This document shows, piece after piece, positions 13,389 to 21,325 of a DNA stretch of 64,000 nt. Origin of the DNA: Chrysomallon squamiferum (lineage: Eukaryota; Mollusca; Gastropoda; Neomphalida; Peltospiridae). A program made the position numbers and the translations under genes. The DNA lies in NCBI GenBank assembly GCA_012295275.1, contig CM022672.1, positions 16,763,166-16,827,165 on the forward strand. The letters are read 5' to 3'. Position 1 is the stretch's first letter, and every line of letters begins with the position of its first letter. The notes beneath the pieces are model-generated. The model was given only the letters and a program-made list of their open reading frames with translations, made no database searches and was not told the origin of the DNA.

Positions 13389-16300
13389 ATATTATTCTTT
13401 TCTTCTAGGAAATCCATAGCAAATTTGGCGTTTACAACATCGGAGTGGCTCTACATAGCCATTGTTTATACCACTGGAAACAGGACAGTAGTCATGTATA
13501 AAAATGGCATAAAAGAAAATTCCTGGTCTATTCCATCTGATGTATCACCTGGGTTCATTTCCGGTTCAAAACTTGAAGTGGAATTAATCACAACAAATGG
13601 TATAAAACTAATTGATAATTGATTTATAAAAAATACAGAATATTGTGAAACAGGTATTATAATTAAAAAAAATAATAATTATAATAATTAAAATAAAATG
13701 AAAATATAAGTGAAAAGAGAATTTGAAAGTGATTTGAAATAAAAAATTAAAATAAGATAATAATAACAATAATAAAGTTTAAAACAGCATAAAACTAATT
13801 TCAATAAAAATATGCACAATTAAATAAATAATTTTGTCCTTCATTTTACAGCTATCACTGTGAGATCTGTGTTTGTAACCCCAACAGCACTATCTGCTGG
13901 TGAAGTTGAGACTCTGTCCAAATCATGTGCAAGCAAACCAAGTAACAGTATTATTTCAGTCAGCGACCTGACAACTGCAGATTCACAACAAAGAGTTCGT
14001 CTCACAATGCCAACAACATGTGACGGTAAGCCAACAAAATTAATATCAGTTATTAGCTGTAGATTTCTGAATAGGGAAGATTTCTTACTGTGACTCCATT
14101 TCCTAAGTTAATACTGTTTCTTGCTTAAAAACTATTATACAAATACAGCTGTTTCATTGCTCACATTGACTGACTCTATATTCAACAAATGGCAGAAGTT
14201 TCCATATTATAGGAATGGTCCATTTCAAACTTTCTACATATCCATCTGAAATCTAACATTATTTCTGTTTAGATAACAGATGTTAAAATCATTACTGGAG
14301 AAGATACCTGTTACAAATATAAACTGCAATATGAAACAGTATAAAAATAATGATATGCATATTTCCATGAATGTACATGTTAATTTTATTAATTATAAAA
14401 TTGATATAAAAAGTGAAAATGTTCATAATATTAGATGTATGATATTGCTAAATGACATAATTTTGAATGGTAAAGTAATAATTTGATTATGAAAAATAGA
14501 ATTTACCAATATTTACAAATAATAGATTTCAGAATATAATTATGAGATATCATCTAATCTACAAAATTTTAAAAAATGAAAAAATGAAAGAAAGCAAGAA
14601 GAAATTTCTATTATATTGTATTTTATTTTTAAAATGGCAAAGTAAAACACCAAACCAAAGATGTTAAAATCATTATTGGAGAATATACCTCTAATAAATA
14701 TAAACTGCATATGAAACAGTATAAAAATAATTATATGCATATTTCCATGAATGTACATGTTAATTTTATTAATTATAAAATTGATATAAAATGTGAAAAT
14801 GTTCATAATATTAGATGTATGATGTTGCTAAATGACATAATTTGGAACAGTAAAGTAATATTTTGATTATAAAAAACAGAATTTACCAATATTTACAAAT
14901 AATAGATTTCTGAATATTTTGAGATTTAATCTAATTTTTAAAGAAAGAAAAGAAAGCAAGAAGAATTTTTTTTAATTTTTTTTATTATTTTTTTTACAAG
15001 GGCAAAGTAAAACACCAAACCAAAGCATGTTAACTTTTGTATTTATTATTAACTTTTTTAACAGCTGTGGATGAATGTCTACAAAACTCGATATGCAATG
15101 GACACACCTGTATAAATTTGCCAGGTAGCTACAGGTGTGAATGTCAAAATGGATATTCTGGTTCAAACTGCAACATACCTCCTGATTACTGTTTGAATCA
15201 CCAATGCATGAATGGTGTTTGCAACAATGGACAGAACAATTATACCTGTCTCTGTTTTGATGGATACAAAGGTCACTTCTGTGATGAAGTCATAGGTAAA
15301 TGATGTTTCTTCCATTTCACAGTTAACAAGTATTTGTTTCTAAAAGTGATTATCTTACAATAAATCATGAATGTTATAGTAAATAGTGTTACAGTACATA
15401 TTGAATGTTGTATTATAATGTGTTACAATAATTAGTGAAAGTTATTATTAATGTTTTATAGTAAATGGTGAAGGTTATTATTAATGTTTTATAGTAAATG
15501 GTGAAGGTTATTGTTAATGTTTATAGTAAATGGTGAAAGTTATTGTTAATATATTACAGTAAATATTGAATGTTGTATTATAATGTGTTACAGTAAACTG
15601 TGAAAGTTATTATTAATGTTTTATAGTAAATTGTGAACGTTATTATTAATGTTTTATAGTTATTGTTAATGTGTTACAGTAAATGGTGGATGGTCAAACT
15701 GGACTGGCTGGGACCAGTGTTCTCAGACTTGTGGAGGAGGAATTCAGAAAAGAACCAGACGCTGTGACAATCCTGCTCCAACACAACCAGAAGGAAAAAA
15801 CTGCACTGGGTCAGCTTCTGAGACGAAAGCCTGCAACACAGAAAAATGTCCAGGTTTGTAAACAGATTAACACTGTATTTTCACATAATTGAACTCTGTG
15901 GCAATCATTGATTGTTATTTTGACCTGTAATATTTTTTCCTTGTTTCAGTCTGCCTGGCTAGTGATGTGAGAAGAGGTATAGGGTCTTATGTCAGCTGTA
16001 ATGGGACAGAGGCAGCTCTAGACTGTGTTCCACAGTGCAAAGACAAAAGCAAAGTGGTAGATGATAATATTCTCGTCTCTTGTCGAAATGGTGTTTGGAA
16101 TTCAAAGAGACCAAAAGTGGCATCATGCACAAGTAAAACATTTTTTTAAATGTTTAATGTTATTTTGAAATTATGATGTTATTTATTTTAAATTCATAAA
16201 TGCTAGCTGATAATTTTGTTTCAAATTAAACTGATAATTTAGTTGTATTTATTTTTAAATTCTATAAAACATTTAGATATTTTCTTTAACAATTACTATA

Positions 16301-16996
16301 TTTTATATCATTCTTATGGTAACTGATAATTTGTTTTAAACATTAACATGTTATCTGACTTTTAAAAAGAATTTTTTTTTTAAATCAGTCTTTAACTATA
16401 ACATACACAGTGTTACTTTTAAACATTAAACATTAAGATAAATTGCTCCAGAAGTATATAAAATATTATAAATTATTATAATTTGGTGTCATATAATGAT
16501 ATTATGTTTATTTTTATTTTATTTTTTTATTTTTTTTTATTCAAAAAATCAGATGGCATATCAGTTTCATCTCTGAATAAATAGTGATTATTACAAACTA
16601 ACACTCACACACTCTTTTGATTTATCAGTTTTCAGAATCAATATTCAATTTAATTATTATTTATTAATATTTCAGAAGCAATCTCTCCCTCCAGACTAAC
16701 TCTGGCCACTTCAGCAACATTAAATACAAATAAAGAGTTATCCTCCTCTGTTATAAATGATCTGGAATCATCCATTGATAACAGTCTTAGTCAGGTAAAG
16801 TGCAGGAATGACACATTGTGTCAAATGAATGTTACTGTTGTAACTGACAGCACTAGTCAGAATGGAAAGAGGAAAAGATCAGTTGGCACTGCAGTTACAA
16901 TCACCATGACATCAGCAATTTCAGACGGTGATCTTCAGCTTGCAGAACTGATGACTTCAAAAACTGGTAAAAATATTTAGTTTATATTTTGATCTG

Positions 16997-17040
<44 letters not shown>

Positions 17041-17463
17041 GATGTATATCTTTTCATGGTACAAACAAACACAATCTATATACTTTTGACTGGAAGCCTT
17101 TCAGAGAAATTTTACCAAAAAAATTGAAAAACAGAGGGAAAATATTAATGTCTTTGCATCATTTTCAGTTTATGTTCACCTAGTCACAAAATTTACATGC
17201 AGCAGCTTTTGATAAATATGATCAACAGATTGATCAGGAATACACCTAATTACGGATTCTTAATTAATCCTTTGACTTATCATTAAGCATTTAAAAAGAT
17301 GTTTTTTTGTTTATTTTTTTATATATATATATATATATTTGGGGTTTTTGGTTGGGTTTTATTTTTTTATTTTTTTGTTTTGTTTTAAAGGCAATATTTA
17401 AGTGATTATAATAAATATATTAATTATTGTTTTTGTTATTGTTGTTGATGTTGTTACTGTTAT

Positions 17464-17501
<38 letters not shown>

Positions 17502-17541
17502 TTATTATTATTATTATTTTTATTTTTATTATTATTATTAA

Positions 17542-17592
<51 letters not shown>

Positions 17593-17936
17593 CTTTATTA
17601 TTTCTGCATGTTCCAGTGAGTCCTCAGCTACAGCTAGTGATTGATCAAATTAGTGTACTTGAACAGTCAGTACAGCAGATACAAAATGACACTTCTGTGT
17701 TTGATGTTACTGTTGATGGTGTGCAGTATTCCATTCTGAGAGAAAGCATACAAGTAACACCTGATGTGCAGTGTCCATCTGGAGCTGTGTTCAGAAACGT
17801 CCTGTGTGGTAAACCATTTCTTTCTGAATACATACTTCTGTACTTTTGTGAAAATATCAAAAAAAAAGAAATTAAACAGATACATATGAAAAAGATAAAC
17901 ACACACACACACACATACAGGTGTGTATATGTCTCT

Positions 17937-17970
<34 letters not shown>

Positions 17971-19387
17971 AATTATGTATCAAAAATATATTTTTCTTGT
18001 CCAAAACTAAAATTATTGTTTACTCCTTGTTTAAATTAGGTACATTTTTATATAATATTATTGTTAGATTTTTTCTATTTTGAAACTAATATTAAAGCTT
18101 AATTGTAGTTTATAAATAATAATAAAGTTTATTTCAAGCTACTACTATTATTAATTGTTTCCACAGATTTTGAAAAAAGAAAAAAAAGAGAAAATATTAC
18201 TTAAATAGATAAGTAAGATTAAAGGTTTCTCCCAGACAAAATTTTAAAATTATTTTAATTTAACTTAAGAAACTGTTTTTATCTTTGTTTCTTTAAAAGG
18301 AACATTTAAGAAAAAAGTAAATAATAATCAAAAACTGGATATTTTATCTTGTAGTGTATTGTGCCCCAGGCTCATATTATGAAAATGGGAAATGCACATT
18401 ATGTGAAATGGGAAAATATCAGGATGAATCAGGAAAAACAGAGTGTAAGTTGTGTCCAACTGGAACAACAACAGAATTCATTGGATCAACAGAGGTGGAA
18501 GACTGTTCAGGTAAGAATGATAGAATCATCATAACCCAACACATTTTAATATTAAAACATACTAGATTCTAATGTTTTGAGTTTTGTGTAATTAATGACA
18601 TGAAAGAACAATTCAACAGTCACCTTTCCATGTAAAACTGTTATTGATTAGCAGGAACAGTTTCTTATTAGCTCCTTCCCATAGACCTTGATAAACTAGT
18701 CATGGATTACACATCAAAGCACATACTATGGCATCTAATAAAAACACAGTGAATCACTAAGTGGAAAGAAACAGCCAAATAACTCAGTATAAAATGTTGA
18801 TATAGTCTAGAAGTACATAAAAACAATGTGAAACAACATAAAAAGAGCTAATTTTTTTGCAGTGTTCATTTATATGAAAAACTAAACAATGATAAATAAT
18901 TAGAAATGTACCAGTACATTGAATTTAGATTATCAGTGTAAGAGAATTCTAGGAATCATAAAAAATAACTGATATATTTCTTACCACTGCTTATAATAAA
19001 TATATTGATTACATTACCTATAATTTCCAGAGCCTGTAGAAACCACCACGTCTGATGATGAAAATCACAATCATGAAAAAGGTTTGTTTCAGCTGTGATT
19101 TATATTAAGCTAAATGTTTCGTTTTTATAACAACACTTTAGATGTGATGTATTCAGTTAGAACAATTGAAAGAATACTTTTTGCAATTTGTAATGTTATT
19201 AATAATATATTTAATAATACTGCATTTGAATACTATAGTTTCAGAAACATTAGTGTTACTAAATATAAAATTTATTTCTTCATTTTTTTTTTTTTTTTTT
19301 GTATTTAAGAATATATTTCAGTATGAAAAGAAATTCCTTCTGTTCAACTTTAATGATTAGAATCTATTTCATTGTTTAAAGTTTTGT

Positions 19388-19438
<51 letters not shown>

Positions 19439-19651
19439 GTTTGTAGGTAAAATAATTGCTATGATATTAAAAGAAAATAATTTTATTACTTTGTTTCAGG
19501 TTATGAGACACCTGTTGTACTAGTGACTGGTGTTGCAGTTGGAATCATAATCATACTGGCTATTTTAATATTTGTTATCTATCACAAATGGTTCAGGTAA
19601 CTTCCAGATATTTCTTTCTCTTTCATTTTTCTCCGTCCTCTTCTTCTTCTC

Positions 19652-19698
<47 letters not shown>

Positions 19699-21325
19699 TG
19701 TTGTTATTGTTATTCAGTTTTTAGTTCAATTCAAAGATTTAACTTTGAATGATCTGACATTTGTTTTCAAGAAATAACCTTCATAGAAAAAATATATTTG
19801 TTAATTAAATGACATAATGGAATCATTTTTTATAATGATGCTACATCTTGGATTATGCATGTCAGTTGCATAAAATAATCTTTCCTGTTTTTTTGATGTA
19901 TTAGTGTTAGCATATGAACTGAATGAGAAATGATGCATGAAAATATTCTGAATTAGAGGAAGTGAGTAGAAAGAAGAAATACAGTGGTACCTTGACTTAC
20001 AAGTTTAATTTGTTCCATGACTAAGCTAGTAACTCCATTTGCTCATTTATAAAATCAAATTTCCCAGCTGAAATTAACTGAAATACCATTAATCCATTCC
20101 AGCCCCAGAACACCCCCCAATTTTTGTAACGTGTTTTTAAATAAGAAAAATGTATTATAAATGACAAATATTGTATAAAAAATAAAATACAGAAATAATT
20201 TGGTTCTGTAAAATGTATTTATCTTGCAGATCAGAAAAATTATTTTAAAGCCTTTGGCTGGTGTACATATATTGTAGAAGTACTACATTTCTACAGCCTT
20301 GCCAAGTCGACTACATGCACACCTCACTTATGTTTTTCTATGATTTCATGCATTATTTCAATGGACATCATCTGCTTTTTCTTCTCAGCACTGTCCTTTA
20401 CATTCACTTTCTTATGATCCAAAGTCAGAAAAAGGAAATTTGGCATAATACTGCACAAAACACAAGCACAACACAATAGAGATGCTTCTGCAATGAGGTA
20501 ATCACGTGAAGTAAACAAGTGAGATGCAGTATGCTGGGTGGATGTTGTGTTGTTTGTTGTGCCAAATGGCAGCAGCGATCTGAAGCTTGCTCTTAACACA
20601 GATTTTGGCTCACAATTCAAAGCAAACAATTGACCAAGCGACTCCTCATAGATTTTTGTTTGTTTTTGTTGTTGTAGTTGTTTTTTGCTTTGTGTTTTTA
20701 GGGTTTTTTTTTTTTTTTTTTTTTTTTAGCTAATAACAAATTTGTAATAAAACAAAATATCATATGAATTAATAATATAATGGAATATACTTTCAGATCA
20801 GATCACAGACAGCCCTCATATGGGTAAGTTTTTGCTGGAGCAAATACAAATCTTAACTGTTAATCTTTATAAATTCCTTTAATTTGAAATATAAAGGATA
20901 TAGAACACTTGGTGTACATTTTATTAGTCTTGAATTTTTATTGGCAAAAAACAAAATGAAACAAACAAAACATATGACTCCATTTAGATCTCAGAATTTG
21001 TTGATTTTAATTTTATAAATGATTTTGTTTAACAAAATGCATTACATTATTTAACTTTTTAACAGGACTTTTCAACATTTATATAACAGTATTTCCAGTT
21101 AATAGAGTCAGTATAAACATTATTATATTTATCTCTGTTTATAACAGAAATCAAGATTCACGGCCTGCAAGTCGAGCAAGCCTCAGCAAAATTGTCCCGA
21201 TTTTTGAGAACACAGAGTATTTCAAATCAGGAAGTCAAAATTGGTATAGTCAGAGTGATTCTACTCACACACCAAATAGTTCTCCACCACATGGATATCT
21301 GATTATGGTTGCAGAAAAAAAGTAG
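1220..21325 (+). CDS. Polydom/SVEP1-like multidomain type I membrane protein, 25 exons, one frameshift
   Basis: Twenty-five exons with GT-AG junctions join in consistent phase into about 1,435 codons, provided one frameshift in exon 6 is corrected; the summed exon length is one base over a multiple of three. Domain order is signal peptide, HYR, sushi x2, HYR, sushi x2, furin-site module, GCC2_GCC3 x2, pentraxin/LamG-like domain, EGF x2, TSP1, sushi-like domain, second furin-site module, GCC2_GCC3, transmembrane helix and a tail of about 73 residues. HYR, sushi, GCC2_GCC3, EGF and pentraxin modules together recall SVEP1/polydom, a secreted adhesion protein. This protein lacks a visible von Willebrand A domain and has a membrane anchor, so it is a relative rather than an orthologue. 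Most introns are phase 1, typical of shuffled extracellular modules. Adhesion or receptor function at the cell surface is inference. Exon coordinates are in the following entries. Confidence 0.85.
1985..2190. repeat. Degenerate pentanucleotide-like low-complexity tract
   Basis: Runs of AATAC/ACAAT and AACGT-type words, then ATATCAT/ATGATAT palindromic words, occupy this part of gene 1 intron 2, immediately left of the transposon at 2219. Confidence 0.7.
2219..3714. mobile_element. 1,496-bp DNA transposon remnant with about 110-bp terminal inverted repeats
   Basis: The left end reads GGGTCATTCC and the right end GGAATGACCC. The inverted similarity extends about 110 bp inward, sharing TGTCAAATCAC, CCCGACC and CTGGGATCCCACAGCACC. 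The element is flanked by TAT on both sides (2216-2218 and 3715-3717), a possible 3-bp target duplication. Inside are an (AAT)n/(AAC)n tract at about 3029-3140 and one open frame at 3349-3588. The superfamily is not certain. It lies in gene 1 intron 2. Confidence 0.85.
3349..3588 (+). pseudogene. Fragment of a transposon-encoded protein inside the TIR element
   Basis: The 79-residue frame has a helix-rich pattern ([17 protein letters not shown], then [16 protein letters not shown]) that I associate with the N-terminal region of a widespread uncharacterised transposon protein in invertebrates. That match is from memory and is inference. The frame is closed by stops on both sides and is far too short to be active. 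Its position inside a TIR element supports a decayed transposon gene. Confidence 0.5.
4295..5014 (+). other. Gene 1 exons 4-5: sushi domains 1 and 2
   Basis: Exon 4 (4295-4474) and exon 5 (4832-5014) each encode one sushi/CCP domain of about 60 residues, bounded by phase-1 introns. Exon 4 has cysteines in TCAWPGW, IKCGEG, KCSIHC, ITCQA and PQCQ. Exon 5 has [25 protein letters not shown], a tryptophan (KWRLP) and PRC. This six-cysteine, HYR-neighbour style occurs in SVEP1-like proteins. Confidence 0.85.
5391..5461. repeat. (AG)n microsatellite, about 70 bp
   Basis: A near-perfect AG run lies in gene 1 intron 5, followed by (TA)n at about 5482-5500. A (CA)n run lies upstream at about 5203-5224. 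Confidence 0.95.
5549..5801 (+). pseudogene. Gene 1 exon 6: second HYR domain, frameshifted
   Basis: The first part reads in frame as [16 protein letters not shown] ... [12 protein letters not shown], a clear HYR start. At about 5656-5659 (GACTGACCAAC) the frame breaks and meets TAA at 5689-5691. The next frame continues the same domain as [17 protein letters not shown] and then YTATDPTGN ... CTYAINV, ending in the expected phase-1 donor at 5802. A 2-bp loss from GACACC giving GACC, or a 1-bp gain, explains it. All other exons are intact, so an assembly error or a single null allele is as likely as a dead gene. Confidence 0.85.
5960..6599 (+). other. Gene 1 exons 7-8: sushi domains 3 and 4
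   Basis: Exon 7 (5960-6166) encodes [27 protein letters not shown], a YWDLG tryptophan and PHC. Exon 8 (6405-6599) encodes [30 protein letters not shown] and PDC. Both are phase 1 to phase 1 and of usual sushi length. Confidence 0.85.
7113..8004. mobile_element. 892-bp Tigger/pogo-like non-autonomous element
   Basis: The left end reads CAGTATTCCCTCGCTATTCG and the inverted right end CAGTATACCCTCACCTGTTC. Both ends carry the CCCTCG/CGCGAAT words typical of Tigger-type pogo elements. It is flanked by TA on both sides (7111-7112 and 8005-8006), the Tc1/mariner/pogo target duplication. No transposase frame is visible. It sits in gene 1 intron 8. Confidence 0.85.
8500..9214 (+). other. Gene 1 exons 9-10: furin-site module 1 (SEA-like by inference)
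   Basis: Exon 9 (8500-8729) and exon 10 (8965-9214) are joined in phase 0. Exon 9 encodes a helix-rich stretch and [12 protein letters not shown], then the polybasic [11 protein letters not shown], a strong furin-type site. Exon 10 begins with a second basic motif (IKKRS), then [10 protein letters not shown], a charged helix and [14 protein letters not shown], which leads into the GCC2_GCC3 repeats. A strand, a cleavage site and another strand recall a SEA or autoprocessing-like fold, but this is inference. A second module of the same layout lies in exons 19-20. Confidence 0.65.
9225..10510. repeat. Degenerate AT-rich minisatellite split by a transposon
   Basis: Imperfect units of about 50-60 bp built on CTGAATATTCTAA, ATAAATGTAATAATTAATAA and TAGCTA words occur at about 9225-9285 and 10000-10510. 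The Tigger-like element at 9287-9991 separates the two parts, so it landed inside the array. Confidence 0.6.
9287..9991 (-). mobile_element. Tigger/pogo-like element, copy A, internally deleted
   Basis: The left end is CAGTGGTACCTTGGCGTAC and the inverted right end CAGTGTAGCTCAACTTGC. TA precedes the left end; the right flank is TT, so the target duplication is imperfect. On the minus strand a frame ends in [20 protein letters not shown], resembling the N-terminal CENP-B-type helix-turn-helix of Tigger transposases, so the transposase gene pointed leftward and the rest is deleted. Confidence 0.75.
10566..11772 (+). other. Gene 1 exons 11-12: two GCC2_GCC3 (ephrin-receptor-like) domains
   Basis: Exon 11 (10566-10727) has [28 protein letters not shown] and KDKC. 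Exon 12 (11611-11772) has [34 protein letters not shown] and SACQ. Both are 162 bp, phase 1 to 1, and match the CxxCPxGxY/CxxCPxGT pattern of GCC2_GCC3. The intron between them holds degenerate GGATAATG-type repeats at about 10855-11010 and no exon I can see. Confidence 0.85.
12467..14025 (+). other. Gene 1 exons 13-15: pentraxin/laminin-G-like domain
   Basis: Exons 13 (12467-12659), 14 (13409-13599) and 15 (13852-14025) join in phases 2 and 1. They encode a beta-rich jelly-roll pattern: [11 protein letters not shown], then [23 protein letters not shown], then [22 protein letters not shown]. The order strand-W, Y-x-NG and a late LSxxEV...C is that of pentraxin/concanavalin-like domains, as in the pentraxin part of SVEP1. 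The introns contain (TATG)n, (ATAC)n and (TTC)n repeats. Confidence 0.7.
12727..13388. repeat. (TATG/CATA)n, (ATAC)n and (TTC)n microsatellites in gene 1 intron 13
   Basis: TATG/CATA runs lie at about 12728-12791, (ATAC)n at about 13253-13298 and (TTC)n at about 13359-13387. The last is just upstream of the exon 14 acceptor and serves as its polypyrimidine tract. Confidence 0.9.
14278..15025. repeat. 381-bp tandem duplication in gene 1 intron 15
   Basis: Copy 1 (about 14278-14660) and copy 2 (about 14661-15025) are collinear and highly similar. Both begin ATGTTAAAATCATTA and end AACACCAAACCAAAG. Small indels distinguish them. Short minus- and plus-strand open frames in both copies are by-products of AT-rich sequence. 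Confidence 0.9.
15065..15295 (+). other. Gene 1 exon 16: two EGF domains
   Basis: The first EGF begins [20 protein letters not shown] and continues [14 protein letters not shown]; the DxDEC-like start and N...Y/F pattern suggest calcium binding. The second runs [25 protein letters not shown]. One phase 1-1 exon carries both. Confidence 0.9.
15368..15690. repeat. Minisatellite of about 33 bp running into the exon 17 splice acceptor
   Basis: Units such as TTTATAGTAAATGGTGAAGG and TTACAGTAAATATTGAATG recur about eight times with period near 33 bp. The last unit contains the true acceptor, GTGTTACAG at 15671-15679, and exon 17 itself starts TAAATGGTGGATGG. The array has therefore copied the 3' splice site and the first exon bases several times. 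Confidence 0.85.
15680..15853 (+). other. Gene 1 exon 17: thrombospondin type 1 domain
   Basis: It encodes [19 protein letters not shown], then RTRRC, a middle NC and KACNTEKCP. These are the WxxW, CSxTCGxG and six-cysteine features of TSP1. The tryptophans are possible C-mannosylation sites (known for the family). It is phase 1 to 1. Confidence 0.93.
15950..16132 (+). other. Gene 1 exon 18: cysteine-rich sushi-like domain
   Basis: Cysteines occur in VCLASD, YVSCNG, LDCVPQC, VSCRNG and ASC, with a tryptophan in CRNGVWN. Length and ending resemble a divergent sushi domain. It follows TSP1 directly and is phase 1 to 1. Confidence 0.7.
16676..17808 (+). other. Gene 1 exons 19-20: furin-site module 2
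   Basis: Exon 19 (16676-16966) encodes a Ser/Thr-rich stretch, [16 protein letters not shown] and the polybasic NGKRKRSVG, followed by [10 protein letters not shown]. Exon 20 (17617-17808) encodes a helix, [12 protein letters not shown] and [12 protein letters not shown]. The arrangement mirrors exons 9-10 (cysteine pair, basic cleavage motif, strand, helix, CPxG...C linker), so the two modules look like an internal duplication. A SEA-like fold is inference. Confidence 0.65.
16999..17592. repeat. (TA)n and (TAC)n/(TAT)n microsatellites in gene 1 intron 19
   Basis: TA runs lie at about 17000-17037 and 17320-17338. A long trinucleotide tract at about 17467-17592 runs almost into the exon 20 acceptor. 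The open frames across this tract are artefacts of trinucleotide repetition. Confidence 0.9.
17897..17968. repeat. (CA)n and (TA)n microsatellites in gene 1 intron 20
   Basis: A CA run lies near 17898-17914 and a TA run at about 17941-17967. Confidence 0.9.
18355..18510 (+). other. Gene 1 exon 21: third GCC2_GCC3 domain
   Basis: It encodes [19 protein letters not shown], then [20 protein letters not shown] and EDC, the GCC2_GCC3 pattern. It follows furin-site module 2 exactly as exons 11-12 follow module 1. Confidence 0.85.
19391..19435. repeat. Poly-T tract of 45 bp
   Basis: An uninterrupted T run in gene 1 intron 22. A shorter T run lies at about 19283-19300. Confidence 0.95.
19654..19699. 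repeat. (ATT)n microsatellite
   Basis: About 45 bp of ATT repeats just after gene 1 exon 23. Confidence 0.95.
19982..20652 (-). mobile_element. Tigger/pogo-like element, copy B, truncated on the right
   Basis: The left end CAGTGGTACCTTGACTTAC is preceded by TA and collinear with copy A (9287-9991). The minus-strand frame ends [19 protein letters not shown], the same transposase-start motif as in copy A. Similarity stops near 20652, where T-rich sequence begins, so about 50 bp of the right end are lost. Both copies share the same internal deletion. Confidence 0.75.

Larger units (their letters stand above)
19031..21325 (+). other. Gene 1 exons 22-25: stalk, transmembrane helix and cytoplasmic tail
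   Basis: Exon 22 (19031-19081) is a short acidic/His stalk. Exon 23 (19500-19596) encodes a membrane helix ([20 protein letters not shown]) followed by HKWF, a stop-transfer boundary with the inside at the C-terminus. Exons 24 (20797-20823) and 25 (21148-21325) encode a tail rich in Ser and Arg with ENTEYF, NWYSQ and, close to the end, GYLIMV before TAG at 21323-21325. YLIM fits both YxxM (PI3K SH2-binding type) and YxxPhi sorting motifs; function is inference. Confidence 0.85.

Noticed and set aside
17402-17644. Leu- and Ile-rich open frames upstream of exon 20
   Set aside because: They come from (TAT)n/(TAC)n repeats; the exon starts after the acceptor at 17616.
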